DNA from: Adiantum capillus-veneris
Taxonomy: Eukaryota; Streptophyta; Polypodiopsida; Polypodiales; Pteridaceae
Length of the DNA stretch: 64,000 bases
Reading direction: 5' to 3'
Assembly: GCA_014529385.2 (NCBI GenBank)
Contig: CM043970.1
Span: forward strand, 69,650,567 to 69,714,566
In this document: in pieces, positions 1-12,059 of the stretch
Layout of the letters: every line of letters begins with the position of its first letter
Numbering within the stretch: position 1 is the stretch's first letter
Notes under the pieces: generated by a model
The model's input: only the letters and a program-made list of their open reading frames with translations
Told to the model about the DNA's origin: nothing
Databases searched by the model: none
Position numbers and translations under genes: made by a program

Positions 1-702
1 GCCCGTGGTTTTCCTCAATCAAGCAGTAGGAAACTTAAGCAAGACCCAATCATTTTCTTTGAGTGTTAAACCCTTTTTGTGCTTGTCAGTAGCATCTTTT
101 TGCCTTTTTTGTGAGATGGATCTATATAGCCTCCTTAATCTTTTGAAAAGATTCTTGTAGGTCATGGATATACTCATCGACAGCGAAGATCTTCCCATGT
201 ACTTTGAGTAGCAAGGGACTTTTAGGTCTTCCCTCAATGATCTCAAAAGGTGTTTTTCCTGTAGAAGTATGTACATTATTATTGTAGCCATACTCTACAA
301 GAGGTAAGTACTTTTTCCATTATCAGCGTTGATCTACTTTGTTAACATAAGTCTTGAGTAGATCAAGTATTGTAAGATTGGCTATCTTGCTTTGGCCATC
401 CGTTTGTGGGTGATAGGACGAAGAGAAATCCCTCTTGTTCCTATATTTTTTAAGAGACCTCTCCAAAAATAAATGGTCATTCTAGGATCTCTATCTGGCA
501 TGATGGATGTTGGTACTCCATGGTGTTTGAAAATCTGAGATATGAAGAGAGTTGCCATTTGGTGTGCCTTAATAGTCTTTTTGACAGGAATAAAGTGTGC
601 TTTCTTGCTAAACCTGTCGACTATTTTCCATATTCCCGTATTCACATGGATAGACTTGGACAATCCAAAGATGAAATCCATGGATATACTCTCCCATGGT
701 GA
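1..702 (-). pseudogene. Gypsy element A: integrase, broken
   Basis: Part of the pol polyprotein of a Ty3/gypsy retrotransposon; integrase would join the cDNA copy to nuclear DNA. Frames at 382-681 and 19-291 (minus) read as an integrase core: a segment with MDFIFGLSK, WKIVDRFSKKAHFIP, then PDRDPRMT, followed in another frame by STGKTPFE-like and KVHGKIFAV-like stretches. The same order and near-identical words occur in element B near 42830-43330, which supports the assignment. The frame is shifted between the two pieces and the element continues beyond the left edge, so its 3' LTR is not in the window. Family assignment is firm; activity is excluded by the breaks. Confidence 0.85.
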
Positions 703-959
703 ATTTGGGATGGCAATGTTTGGAGTAGTCCAGGTTACTTCCCTCTATCATACTTGGTCTTTTGGCTTACTACGCATTTTGAAGCATATTCTTGTATGTA
801 CAATTTCATGGTAGGGCAATAGAAATACGTCTCTACTCCTCAAACAGTAGGTTGAATACCTTTATGCCCTACATATGGAGGAGCATGGGATTCATACATA
901 ACTTTCTCATGAAGGGAATGGGTAACACATAGCCTCTTTTCGTGGAGAAGATAACCATC

Positions 960-1694
960 CTAAAAGGTGAATGGTTCCTCTTTCTTCCCCAAAGCAAGGG
1001 CTGACATTATGTCTCTAAAGTCAGGATCAGTAGCATACTCATTTATCATAGAGAATAGATCATTGTGAGTAGCTATAGACACCGCATTAACTTTTGGTCG
1101 TTGTGAAAGTGCATCGATCACTTGATTGTGCTTACCAGGAATGTGAGAAATATGGAAATCAAATTGCAAAAGAAAATTTTCCCACCTCATTTGTTTGTTT
1201 GAAAGCTTGGTTTGCGTCATGGAATACTTGAGACTTTGGTGGTGGGTTTGTAGAATAAATGGAGTCCCCAATAAATAGTGCTTCCATGTATCTAGGACAT
1301 GTAGAATAGCTAAAAGCTCTTTCTCATAAATTCCCAAGACTCGTTCATCGGTATTGAGCCTTTGACTCGTATATGCTATTGCATGCCCTTCTTGAAGCAA
1401 AACTGCTCCAAGGCAATCACCACAAGCATCACATTGGACCTCAAATGGATTTGAGAGATCCGGAAGCATGAGGATTGGTTGGGAGGTAAGCTTTTCTTTG
1501 AGCTTATCAAAAGAATTTTTCTCCTTATCAGTCCATACATACTTCACATTCTTCTTAGTTAAGTCATGTAGTGGTCCTACTATTTGAGAAAATTTTACTA
1601 TCAAGCGTCTATAGTATGCGCACATACCAATAAAGATTCTTAGCTCATGTAGATTCCTTAGATTAGGACATGCTTTATTACCTTTAACTTTCAT
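960..1694 (-). pseudogene. Gypsy element A: RT connection and RNase H
   Basis: A 244-residue open stretch of pol. It starts in the RT thumb/connection (NLRNLHELRIFIGMCAYYRRL, then GPLHDLTKKNVKYVWT) and continues into gypsy RNase H (FEVQCDACGDCLGAVLLQEG, IAYTSQRLN, YEKELLAILHVLDTWKHYL). Its end carries HIPGKHNQVIDALSQR, the standard junction to the integrase zinc-binding part. In the RNase H motif the usual D-A-S is D-A-C. It lies directly downstream (minus strand) of the RT piece and is out of frame with it. The aligned part of element B shares the wording, but B has a stop where A keeps the Gln of HNQV. Confidence 0.9.
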
Positions 1695-2330
1695 GGATCC
1701 ATATGGATACCATCTTGAGAGATAATATGTCCTAGGTATTGAATCTCTTGAAGGAAAAATTCGCTTTTCTTTTGGTTGAGAAAAAGCTTGTTCTCCCTCA
1801 ATGATTGAAAAATTACTTGGAGATGTTGTTTATGTTCCTCCAAAGACTTGGAGTAGATGATCATCAAATAACACTCCAGTGAATTTGTGATAAGGTCTAA
1901 AAAGTTTATCCATTAGACAATTGAACGTAGGTGGTGCATTAGTCAAGTCAAAAGGCATTACTAGATATTCATAAAGACCAAACGTTGTGTGAAATGCATT
2001 CTTTAAGATATCTTCATCCACTATCCTTATTTGATGATAGCCACTTTTAAGATGAATCCTATTGAAATAGGTAGAGCCTTGTATCTTATCAAAAAAATCT
2101 TCTACCGGAGGCACGGGAAATCTGTTTTTGATAGTGATATGTTTTAGTGCTTGATAGTATACAAACATACGATATGTACCATCTTTCTTTTGCACTAAAA
2201 GGACTGGAGAACAAAAGGGAGAGGAAGTAGGTCTCACAATCCCTTTTTCTACCAATTCATGTACTTGCCTCATGATCTCCTCTTGTTGACCTTGTGAGAC
2301 TTGATAAGGAGGCTTGTAAGGCGATGAGCT
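1695..2330 (-). pseudogene. Gypsy element A: reverse transcriptase, frameshifted
   Basis: RT fingers and palm of Ty3/gypsy type. Visible motifs in order: VHELVEKGIVRPTSSPFCSPVLLVQKKDG, ALKHITIKNRFPVPPVEDFF, FNRIHLKSGYHQIRI, AFHTTFGLYEYLVMPFDLTNAP and LFDDH, which is the catalytic YxDD-type box. The frame is lost just after LFDDH (about 1860); the region 1695-1860 continues the palm/thumb in another frame. MPFDLTNAP replaces the usual MPFGLTNAP, another sign of decay. Confidence 0.88.
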
Positions 2331-2942
2331 TCCTGGAGGGAGCTCAATGTGATGGTCATCATCCCCTCATTTTGGAGGTAATTCCATAGGGATATCATAC
2401 ATGAACACATCTTGGAATCCTTTTAGAAAATTAGACAAGTCTAACTTTTCTTGATTCCTACCATTTACATTTGATGAAACATTAGGAACTTTTAGAGACT
2501 TTTTGACAAAAACCAAGTACGCAAAAACTGAGTTCTTCATTGATTTATCAAAAGCAGAAGGATTTACAAGTGGAATAGTGCAATCACGCTCACTAGCATC
2601 TATATACATGTTCTTTCCCTTGCACGTGAAGTAGATTCTCCTTTCAGGGAACTTCATATTGGCATCCATGGATCGAACCATGGCGCCCCTAGGATAGCAT
2701 TCTCATGTTGGAGAGGAGAGATGGAAAAGTCTTCTTTGTTAACATAGCTTTGGACATGAAGCCTCAACTTCCCAATCAAGGGAGTAACGGAGTCTTGTTG
2801 TCCATGGAAATCTATGTCAGCCATTACCATATCTCCCGTCTCAAAAGCTAGAATTCTCAACTTGGTGGCCAACTCCCTTGATATGAAGTTGTGAGTAGAT
2901 CCAGGGTCAAACAAAATGAAGGCATCATGCTCTCTTACATTT
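2331..2942 (-). pseudogene. Gypsy element A: aspartic protease and linker
   Basis: Retropepsin region between gag and RT. The frame 2654-2914 begins MFDPGSTHNFISRELATKL, which contains the D-x-G-S/A-T catalytic motif of plant gypsy proteases, and ends in ILGAPWFDPW. A second frame, 2367-2681, carries the linker to RT (GFQDVFMYDIPMELPP). Between 2914 and 2942 the reading breaks because element I is inserted here; the upstream gag half resumes at 6825. Confidence 0.85.
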
Positions 2943-2947
2943 CCCCA
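2943..2947. repeat. Target-site duplication of element I (left copy)
   Basis: CCCCA directly before the TGTTATGG end of element I. The same five bases stand at 6820-6824 directly after its CTGTAGCA end. On the minus strand, element B keeps an uninterrupted version of the sequence across this point (CTGCTTGGGGAAAGG near 40615), which gives the empty site. Confidence 0.85.
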
Positions 2948-3436
2948 TGTTATGGAATTGATATTGTATTATTTGTTGCAGCTGACAGGTGGAAAATACT
3001 AGGACCGAGCTAGGACTATGCGAATGAAAGTATATACATTGTACATTTTATTATTCAAGGGCTCTTTTATGAACTTTGGCCACTTATGACCGGCCGGCTA
3101 GTTTGTAACCAATTTGACCATTCAAGAAATCTATAAAACAAATACGTGCAAGAGGGAAATGGTCACTCTTGCACAGGGGGAGATTGCACCCAGTGTCTGT
3201 GTACTTCTTCTCTCCTCTTCTCTCTTCTCTCTCGCCGTGCTGGTGTAGCACTCCGCTCTAGGAGGTGCGCCTGCACGTGCTCTCTCGTTCTATCACTCTC
3301 TCTTTCTCTCTCTGCTCGTGTACAACTTGGATTATGCGTTGTGTGATTCGAGGTATGCAGATTTGTTCGTTTCATGGCTTGTAGTATACTGTATTTGTGC
3401 TATTTTGTAGGATCCGTGAGGCTTCCGACTGTAGCC
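2948..3436 (+). repeat. Left LTR of element I
   Basis: About 489 bp, matching 6333-6819 almost base for base apart from scattered substitutions and a few small indels. It holds a pyrimidine-rich TCTCTTCTCTC stretch around 3205-3310 and the sequence CCGGCCGG near 3090. Small open frames here recur in the right LTR only because the DNA is repeated. Confidence 0.85.
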
Positions 3437-4568
3437 GGATCTCATTAGTTGCGCCCTCGTGGGTTCTGTTCCCACGTACTTTCTCCATGATATTCATCTT
3501 CAAGTACATTATCAACATAGTCCCCGCATCATTTCTGAAGCTTGTATACAGCCTTTTGCACAATTACACAGCCTATATACTCACACGAGTCATTAAGAGT
3601 TGCATCCCTACTTCATCACTGTGGGATTCATCCTTAAGGCCTCCTTATAGAAAAGCCCTCAATTATAGGTCAAGTTTGAACGTAAATTAGAGGGTCCTAC
3701 AGGTGCTCATGGTGACGATCCTCTTCATCAGCTCTTTCTCTTCTACAACTGCCGGCACATGGGCCAGATCTGGCTGAGGCAGTTACGCTGACAACGTGAT
3801 GTCTCCACAAGAGTATATTATCAAGGCGACATGATGGGCAATGAAGTGCAACATATTCTTTATGACACCACCACTGGTGTTGTATTGTGCTCAACAATGG
3901 GTGCCTCCTACTACGATTGTGCTTTGTGCGATGCGGCTAACGCATATACCCATAGCTGCAACACCATAACCCACTGTTCCCATCATGACACCATCGAACT
4001 TGGGTATCTCTCACTTCCTAAGTATCATCATCTTATTTGAAGCCATCCTAGGCTCTTCGACATTTCCAAGGGAAGGTTGATCTCGATTTACTTTATGAAT
4101 CTTTGATCTCTGATTATTGCTTGATGAAAAGGAGAATAAGAAGGGTGGATCCGAGTGGTCAAAGACAACAATAATGCCTGTGGCGGTGATGGTGACCAGA
4201 AACACAGTACAAGGGTGAAGATGAGCTTGACAGCTTTAGGATACTCGTCCCTAGTTGCAGTTCAGATGCAACGCTTGTTTTCAACCAATCCAGGGGGCAT
4301 TAATTTAAGATATCTTTACTACCAATGGTTTTTCCATTCTCAACTTATTATCAAAAGGCTTTGTACACTTTTATCGTCTTGTGCTTTTGTATAACCCTAG
4401 CTCCATTGACCTACTCATAACTCATTCGTGAGGATTGGCCTTACCTAGGCCACAAGGTGCTAAAACATATCAAGCTCGTGTAATTTTTTTTATTTTTTTT
4501 AAAATTTCACGGCATTAGGTCATCTACCTATTAACCATCATCAATATCGTCTATTTATTTATTTTTAA

Positions 4569-4606
<38 letters not shown>

Positions 4607-6332
4607 AGAGATAAAGATTATGTTGAACCTCTTAGAGGCAGCTGCCATTGATGGCGCTATACATAGCTAAAAAGGAAGGGTAGTTCGTGTAGTTCCCTTG
4701 CTAGGTATGACGGCGCTATGGAGTGTGAGTGGGAGTTGGGACTATATTGACGCACCAAAAATCAATATTCTCATCCCTAATTCTAGCTCTACCTAACAAA
4801 TAATTTGTCATAAATAAAGGCTTCTAGGCAAAGGCAGTTCAAGATCAAATTACTTTTGGGTTGTTTGTGCAATCAGTCACGGTTAATCATCGTAGACATC
4901 TGTCAGTCCTCAATGTAATTTTATCTCCCACATTGCACTATAAAATCGAATTAGATCTCCTTACCTACATTTTTTTTTCTGCCTTGTTCGTGGTTTTTGT
5001 CTCTCTGTGCTATTTCGTTAGGACTGCAACATTTTCTCACATTTCCATTTTCGCAAGGCTATGGCTAACTTTTAATTTACGATTGTTGAATCAAAGTGAT
5101 AACACTGTATGTTCTTAATATGTGATCGCACACTAATCTTGAATCAAATTCTCAACAAACAACATAGTCTTTTATTTTATTTCAAATTACTAACACAAAA
5201 TTAACATATTTTGGAATTGTTAATTATACTATGGTGCAAGTTTGATAGTTGCAGTTCTCCTTGGCTTCTACAAATCTGTTTGACACGCCTCAGATGCAAG
5301 TTATGGTCATATTTCTCTCCACAAACACACTGGCTCATATAATTTTGATGCACTGTACCCTCAAGGTATGTACATTAACCTCACTCCCCTTTTCATAATT
5401 GCTTTACAGACAATCTTTTATAGATTAGGCAACCCAAAATCTCTCATGTCATCACTAATACTTATAAAATGGAATCTCAAATACATCACTCCTATTTTTA
5501 AATTTCATTTCTCTACATTATCTACTCACTGAATACTCCAAATGCTTCGATCATGGCTTCTAATCGTACTACAAGTACTTTTTGTAAAGATGATTTGGCA
5601 ATAAGCCCTGCAGCTACTCATGTGAGCCACGATGTTTTGGGATAGTGCACACAAATTTGTAAGTGCCTTGATATACTGCACTGCGATGTCAACATAGTAA
5701 CTATTTTTATTTTCTCCTTTATGCCTTGTCTATTCCATTGGTCACAAGCACACAGATCCGCCGATTTAGGCAGCGCATTGATAAATTGCAGATTCATGAT
5801 TTTTAAACTTGTACCAAATGCAGATTCGCCGATTTAGACAGCATTAGTGCAGATTTGCCGATTTAGGTAGCACGTTTTATTGGTGTAGACTCGCCGGATG
5901 AGGCAACACCGATCACAAAATCATGCTGCATTGGCTGGCCGCCACTACAACTGGTATGATTTTGTTACCCGGGGTACATAATGAAAGTGATTTTGATTTG
6001 GACTTATACTGTGGAACTGGAATGGGATTGGGATTTGGTATCTGGTGATTATTATGGCAGTGTTTATATGATGAGACTTGGCATTATGAGATTAATGATG
6101 AGTGTGACCAATGATATCCTGATTCATCAGGATATGACATATACTGCCTATTCTAGTGGTATGGGACACTAGAATAGGTAGTATGTGGATGACGGCAGGC
6201 ATAAGCAATATTGTCTAATTTTATGAATTTTGTTACTATTTGATATAGATTTCTAATCATTGTTTTTGACAAGTATTGTTTGCAGATTTCTATCTTCGCA
6301 ACTAAGGACAATTGCTTTCCAACGGAGAGGTA
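3437..6332. other. Interior of element I, non-coding
   Basis: No retroviral domain is visible on either strand. The longest frames are under 90 residues and match no family I know. The interior contains an AT microsatellite at 4577-4600 and a degenerate repeat at 5755-5905. Confidence 0.6.
5755..5905 (+). repeat. Degenerate GCCGATTTAGGCAGC repeat
   Basis: Four imperfect copies of a motif close to GATTCGCCGATTTAGGCAGC lie at about 5758, 5824, 5852 and 5886, with irregular spacers of 30-65 bp. The last copy reads GCCGGATGAGGCAAC. Confidence 0.6.
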
Positions 6333-6819
6333 TGTTATGGAATTGATATTTTATTATTTGTTGCAGCTGACACGTGCAAAAGACTGGGACCGAGCTAGGC
6401 CTATGTGAATGAAAGTATATACATTGTACATTTTATTATTCAAGTGCTCTTTTATGAGCTTTGGCCACTTATGACCGGCCGGCCAGTTTCTAACCAATTT
6501 GACCATTCAAGAAATCTATAAAACAAATACATGCAAGAGGGAAATGGTCACTCTTGCACGGGGGGAGATTGCACATAGTGTTTGTGTACTTCTTCTCTCC
6601 TCTTCTCTCTTCTCTCTTGCCGTGCCGATGTAGCACTCCGCTCTAGGAGGTGCGCCTGCACGTGCTCTCTCGTTCTATCACGCTCTCTTTCTCTCTCTGC
6701 TCGTGTACAACTTGGATTATGCGTTGTGTGATTTGAGGTATGCAGATTTGTTCGTTTCATGGCTTGTAGTATACTGTATTTGCTATTTTGCAGGGCTCAT
6801 GAGGCTTCCGACTGTAGCA
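6333..6819 (+). repeat. Right LTR of element I
   Basis: Begins TGTTATGG and ends CTGTAGCA, followed by the CCCCA duplication at 6820-6824. High identity with 2948-3436 points to a fairly recent insertion compared with the decay of host element A. Confidence 0.85.
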
Positions 6820-6824
6820 CCCCA

Positions 6825-8250
6825 AGCATAGGAAAGTGATGATCCTTTGCAACAATGAACATCCTCTTTTGGAGCTTCGTTGGTGGAAGCCCTAGGAGTC
6901 TCATTGCAATCATTCTTCTAGGGGCAAGAACAATAGCCATGTCCTTGCTCCCCATACTTGAAACACTTATGGTACTTGCAAAAAGCTTCAAGCTCTTCAA
7001 GAGAGAGTTTGTTTTTGACTTTGTAAACTCCCTTCTCCTTGGACCGATTGTTGTTGTTGTTGTTGGAAGTGCCTTGCAAAGAATTTTGAGCATTGGTTTT
7101 CACCTTTGCATCTTTTTTGTCTTTGTTTTCCATGGTCTTGACATTCCTTCTAGCCCCTTCATGGAAATTGATACGTGAAGCAATCATGGTGTGATGGACT
7201 ACTTCGGTGATAGAACCAGGTCGTTGACAGCTGATGTATTTGGCCATCTCTTCAGGTAATCCCGCATAGAATTTTTGCTTTTGCTCGAATAGTCTATCTT
7301 TTGAAAGACAGCAGCCTTGAGATGTAATCCCAAAACTTGTCTACATACTTGTTAATAGACTCGTGAGAGAGAAGCTTCAAGCTACGCCATTCGGTAAGCA
7401 CTTTTTCCTTTTCATCACTTGCAAGGAATTTCTTCATGATGGAAACTCGTAGAGTTTTCCATGTCTTTGGGGCTTCACTGCTGCCATGAAGGCTAGCCCA
7501 CCATTGATGAGCTGATTTTTGGAAGTGCATAGCTACATGGCATAGCCTAGAGGACTCTGTGAAGCCCTCACCTCCAAAGGCCACATCAAATTTCTCGATG
7601 AAGGACAACACTTTGTTGATAGAACCAAAGGTGACATCATAGGTGAGAAAAGAGATACTCTTTCCTCCCTCCTTGAACTTCTTTAGCTTTTGTTACCTTC
7701 TCCATGCAAGGTATGATTTGCGATATCCTCCCCTCTTGTATTCTCTAGGAGAATATCCATAGCTTTCATCAGAATAGGACAAAGGTGAAGAAGAAGGATA
7801 AGAGGGTGACCTATTACTTGCCCTTTTCTTCATGTGTTTCCTCTCTTCCCTTTTGGAGTGATGAGGGGAAGGACTGTGTGTTGATCTTTTCCTCTTGGGA
7901 GGAGTGGGCGATTTTCTAGACCACCGCCCTTGTGGAGCCACATCTTGAGAGGAACTTAAAGTTTCATTGTATTCTTGCTCTTTGGATTCCTCCTCTTGTA
8001 TGGGAGAGAGTCTTCTTTTGGGAGTCTCTTCAAGAGGCCTCCTAAGCTCTCTCTCCTCTTGAAGAGGAAGGGAAATTCCATGAGTGCAAAGTTGTTGAGT
8101 AACTTCGGCTTGTGAAGCAGGGTTGCCCATATCTTGCTGCAACCTAGTTACGAGATAATTCACAAACATGGAGTCATCATCATTAGCACCTTCATGTGAA
8201 AAGTCAAAGCTATCAATGTTCGTCTTGGTTATTGTCAGCCATGTTAACAA
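6825..8250 (-). pseudogene. Gypsy element A: gag, broken
   Basis: Structural polyprotein of element A in three frames. The N-terminal piece (7693-8250) has SFDFSHE, VNYLVTRLQQDMGNPASQ and LCTHGISLP, then a basic, Ser-rich segment ending RKSYLAW. The middle (7294-7611) is the capsid-like gag domain with FDVAFGGEGFTESSRLCHVAMHF and KSAHQWW. The C-terminal piece (6918-7247) holds CFKYGEQGHGYCSC: the second Cys of the CCHC zinc knuckle is Tyr, whereas element B keeps CFKCKEQGHAYRAC. An ATG-GCT-GAC start comparable to that of B stands near 8243 but is out of frame. Confidence 0.88.
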
Positions 8251-8640
8251 AATTTTTCTACATAGTTAGTGTATGATTTGGAGATTCAAAAACCTAGTTG
8301 CCACTCCTCTTAGCCTTTGAAAATTGGCTCTTAAGTATCTACACCTAGGGCTGAAAGTGGTCAACTATAGAGAGTAGTGGACTAGATCTAACATAGCAAA
8401 GTTGCCGAGGGCTATCTCCTTTCGGACTTCTAATGTCTCATTAATGGTAAAGTCGTAGACAAGTCTAAAACGACTCCATTATTAAGTCCAAAGCTCCTGA
8501 GGTGTGCACCATATCCCACATAGTGGACTAAAAAAACCGATAATAGATCCCAATTCCACTTACCCTAATATAATTAACAACATCAACCATTTATAGGCTA
8601 CTTAAGGACCTCTCTTCTTAAGCAAGAAAAAAGAAACCAA

Positions 8641-8655
8641 ATGCTCTGATATCAA
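8641..8655 (-). other. Primer-binding site of element A
   Basis: On the minus strand TTGATATCAGAGC follows the LTR end directly. It differs by one base from the plant tRNA-iMet primer site TTGGTATCAGAGC seen in elements B, D and H. Confidence 0.8.
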
Positions 8656-9133
8656 TGTAATGGAATTGGACTATTAACTTGAGAGCGGCGGAAATTAGAG
8701 ATAGAGAGTACTTTTGTGAAATTACTTTGTGAGCAAAGCGGGTGAACATAATTGATGGTAGCAGCATAAACTTAGCATTTAGCTAACTTGGCATGAATAA
8801 TCTTTTGCAAAAGAGAGAATTTAGAGAACATGACAACAGTTTAGGACCGAATTTATGTGGAGCCGGTCCCTCCTCCAATAGGCATTTGTATTATGATTTC
8901 TCCCATCAAGAGATACTTGTTACAATACAATCTTTGTGTTCCTTGTGACCTAGGTGATGCAATGAATTTGGAAAGCTTCATGCACCACGAGCATAACATA
9001 AACTTTGAGGAAAGCATTAACTATCCCAAGCCTCAGTCCCAAGACCTCAAACACTTTCCAAGGTGGAGAGAGCTAGCAGGGAATGAGGGTAGGGAAGAGG
9101 TAGAAGAAACGTTTCATAGGAGAAAGAATTAGT
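8656..9133 (-). repeat. LTR of gypsy element A (5' LTR, part)
   Basis: The LTR end lies next to the primer site; in minus orientation it ends CATTACA. Homology with the other family copies (38284-38607, 44752-45085, 54576-56174, 63619-64000) is clear to about 9133, including the GGACCG...CGGTCC palindrome at 8844-8869. The outer boundary is not visible; the full family LTR is about 1.6 kb, judged from the solo copy at 54576. Confidence 0.75.
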
Positions 9134-9347
9134 TCCTCACTTATCATCACTCTTCTTGCTAGCATACATAATAGTGAAGCGGTCCGGGGCGGGCAACAAG
9201 AAGAGCAACCTCTAGACACCCTTCAAGGCTCCCATGCTGCTCAATTGGGTTGGGGTTGGAAAAAAACAACAAACACACACACAAACCTGCAACCTAACCC
9301 TACACAAATTTGGGGCACCACCTAGTTTTGGATGCGAACTAGGACGC

Positions 9348-9425
<78 letters not shown>

Positions 9426-11867
9426 TGCTCGGGCTGCTTTGAAACGTATCGGCAATGATCAAGCAAACACAATTATATATGTAAGAAAGAGAGAGAAAGG
9501 GGGAGGGGGTGTTTGTTGCATTAATACCTTCTTACAAATCTGTCATGACAAATCAAAGTGAGATTAGTATTTGCTCAACATAGCTTGCGTAAATTTCACC
9601 ACAACACATCACAAGAAAAGCCACCCCAATCACTGTCTTAAGGCCAGGGGAGTCCTCTCCACCCTGTCGCCCTCTTACAGTATGTGGGTTTTATGGCTAG
9701 ATTGATGACAACACCAGAGACAAGCTATCAAGAACTTAACAAAAACCACCAAGACACTTACGCATCATTGTTGTCCATTACTTCACGTTGGAAGGGAGAC
9801 AAAGTATCCAAGCTAGTCCAAATCCACCCTCCTTGATTCAGCAAATGTTGGGCTTACACTAGTAGGAGAAATGATAGATTTCCTACTCTCAATTGAATGA
9901 TCACTCTCTCTCTTACAATGGCATAGAGTTCCCTTGCTAATCCCCTATTACAACACATGCACATGCATAAGACAATGAGCTTCCACTCAAGAGCTCCTTC
10001 TAGAGAGGTTGAGCTTGCCTTCTCAAGCTATAGCATAGTGCTCTTGCTTATGGCTCTCCCTTTTGTGCTAGCTACACCTTCCTTTTATAGCAATTTTGAA
10101 GGCTAGGGTTACTCCTCTAACCATGGTTGGGTTAGATTTTCAGCAATTTATCTAATTTCTTTTGCTTGGAGTTATCAAGAAGTTGGTGGGGAAAGAGAGA
10201 GGAGAGAAATGGAGGTGATAGGACTTTTCATAGTGGGTTAGTGTTAGTAGAGTTAGTATTAATTTACAAATGGAATTGGATATTTACAATGGGAGTATCC
10301 ATGTAGGATACAAATAAGGAAGAAAAACTCTTAAGAGGTAAGAAAAGGTGGATTTCTTACAAGGTTGAGGCTCCAAGTGTCTTGAGTAGGGCCAATTTTG
10401 ACGCTTGTTGACGGTCCACTAGCTTTGACGGTACATTTTTTCTCCACTCTTGACCTTCCTTGAGAGACAAGGTAATTGAAGCTGAGTAATCAACCACCAT
10501 GATGCTGTCTTTTAAGAGAAGAGGCTGAATTTTGTGGTTTTTTTATAGATATGGGTAATTTGAAGGAGGAAAAATGAGACTAGGTGGTCAATTTTGGAAT
10601 GGAATTGTGTGTGGGAGGTATGAGTTCACCATGGTTTCTCTTATTCTTCAAGGTTGAGGAGAAGGTGAGTAGGGTGCAGAGAGGAGGGGTGAGAGAGGTG
10701 GGGACGATGAGTGGAGAAGTGTGTGTGAAAGAGGAAAATGATAAAGTGGAAGAGAGAGTGTGGCTGCATAGCATGGGAAAACTGGGGTCCACTAATAAAA
10801 TCATAGCTCACAGCTCGTAGCTCAAAAAAATATGAAAAAATTTGAGGCAAAAGATCAGTCCACGAGCTACAACTTTTGTTTGTATCACCTTTTCAAATTC
10901 GGACAGCAAGTAAACTTTAAAAATTCAGCAAAACCGACCGTTTTTTTCCACTGCACAAGGTCCTTGTGGGGTTCTTCTTTGGATGATTCTTTTGAATACC
11001 TCCAAGAGTGAGCCCTCCATAGTGCATGTATGCATGCCACCTACCCTTGACCTTATTTGGTAGGTCTATAATTGAAGATATTGTTGAGATTATGATATAA
11101 GTGAATAGTACAACTAAGAAAATCAAATATTGAGGGGTCTAAAAAATATGTACATGTCAAATACAAATAATATAAGTGGAAAAAATATAAAGGGGTCAAA
11201 AGAAATCTCTCTCATTATGAGGCTACCATAAAAAGATAAATATTTTTGGTGTTCTAATTTTTTAGAAAAAAAAAACAAAAAAACAAAATAGATGTAGGAA
11301 GGGAAAAATCACAATAGTGAAAAAATATACACATAAATAAAACTAGTTTTTTTGGATTTTTGTTGGGATGGAGTTACACCAAATATAAGAGAAGCTTACA
11401 TGAAATTATTTCTATATGGAATAAAGAGTATGAAAAATGGTAAGAAAAATTGTGGTAATGGTGAGGCAATGTACAGAGCATAAATAACACACACCTAAGT
11501 AGAAATATTTAAATAAATACCAAAATAATTATGAAAAAATCTTTTATTTAGGCCCTATATACAAAGAAATATTTACATACGCATGGGCCATAATATTCTT
11601 ATATTTTTTATTTTTTATTATTTTTTTGGCTCAACTAGCCCAATGACTAGCTAATTGAGGGTTTTTTATTTCAGTAAGGAGATATGGAAAAAGTCCCCTA
11701 ACTCACGCGCACCTATATACAGTGAAAGGGTGAGGGTAACCACAGTGTTTGAGTGATTTGATAGGGTGAGATAACTCACTATGGAAATTACAAAGAGCCA
11801 AAAAACGGCTATCAATAACATAGTAATGATGATGGAGAAAATGGAAATCTTAAGCATTGAAGCATGG
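9134..11867. other. No gene seen; microsatellite and AT-rich sequence
   Basis: The first part may be the diverged outer portion of the LTR of A. It holds the GA tract at 9350-9422. Beyond about 10850 the sequence is AT-rich, with no long frames and no retroelement motif that I can recognise on either strand. Confidence 0.5.
9350..9422 (+). repeat. (GA)n microsatellite
   Basis: About 36 uninterrupted GA units. Confidence 0.98.
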
Positions 11868-12014
11868 ATCTTGGTTGGATTTGCACTCCATTGCCAAGAG
11901 TGTTGGTGTAGGCTCTCAAACTCTCTACTTGCTTTGAGAAGGAGATGGATCTCTTGCACTCCATAGGTAAGAGTGTTGGTGTAGGCTCTCAACCTCTCTA
12001 CTTGCTTGGAGAAG
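11868..12014 (+). repeat. 73-bp tandem duplication
   Basis: TTGCACTCCA followed by AAGAGTGTTGGTGTAGGCTC occurs at 11881 and again at 11954. Both copies end in CTCTCTACTTGCTT-GAGAAGG. A few substitutions separate the two copies. Confidence 0.8.
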
Positions 12015-12025
12015 GGGGCCTAGAT

Positions 12026-12026
<1 letters not shown>

Positions 12027-12058
<32 letters not shown>
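12027..12058 (+). repeat. Poly-C tract
   Basis: About 32 consecutive C. The exact length is likely to be unreliable in sequencing. Confidence 0.95.

Positions 12059-12059
<1 letters not shown>

Larger units (their letters stand above)
2948..6819 (+). mobile_element. Element I: complete non-autonomous LTR element nested in A
   Basis: A 3.87-kb insertion bounded by two near-identical direct repeats of about 488 bp (2948-3436 and 6333-6819), starting TGTTATGG and ending CTGTAGCA, with a 5-bp duplication CCCCA. The 2.9-kb interior has no recognisable gag or pol, so it fits a large retrotransposon derivative moved by enzymes from another element. A purine run (GGAGAGG) before the right repeat suggests plus orientation. 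I could not find a convincing primer-binding site after the left repeat, whose last base is C rather than A. The nesting in gypsy element A is certain; the class (LARD or similar) is inferred. Confidence 0.82.

Noticed and set aside
3146-3375. Overlapping small frames on both strands, repeated at 6548-6760
   Set aside because: They lie in the LTRs of element I and recur only because the LTR is duplicated; low-complexity Arg/Glu and Leu/Ser composition.
9212-9472. Frames with long (SL)n or (RE)n runs
   Set aside because: Direct translation of the GA/CT microsatellite. The same holds at 19500-19694, 37453-38201 and 51286-51864.
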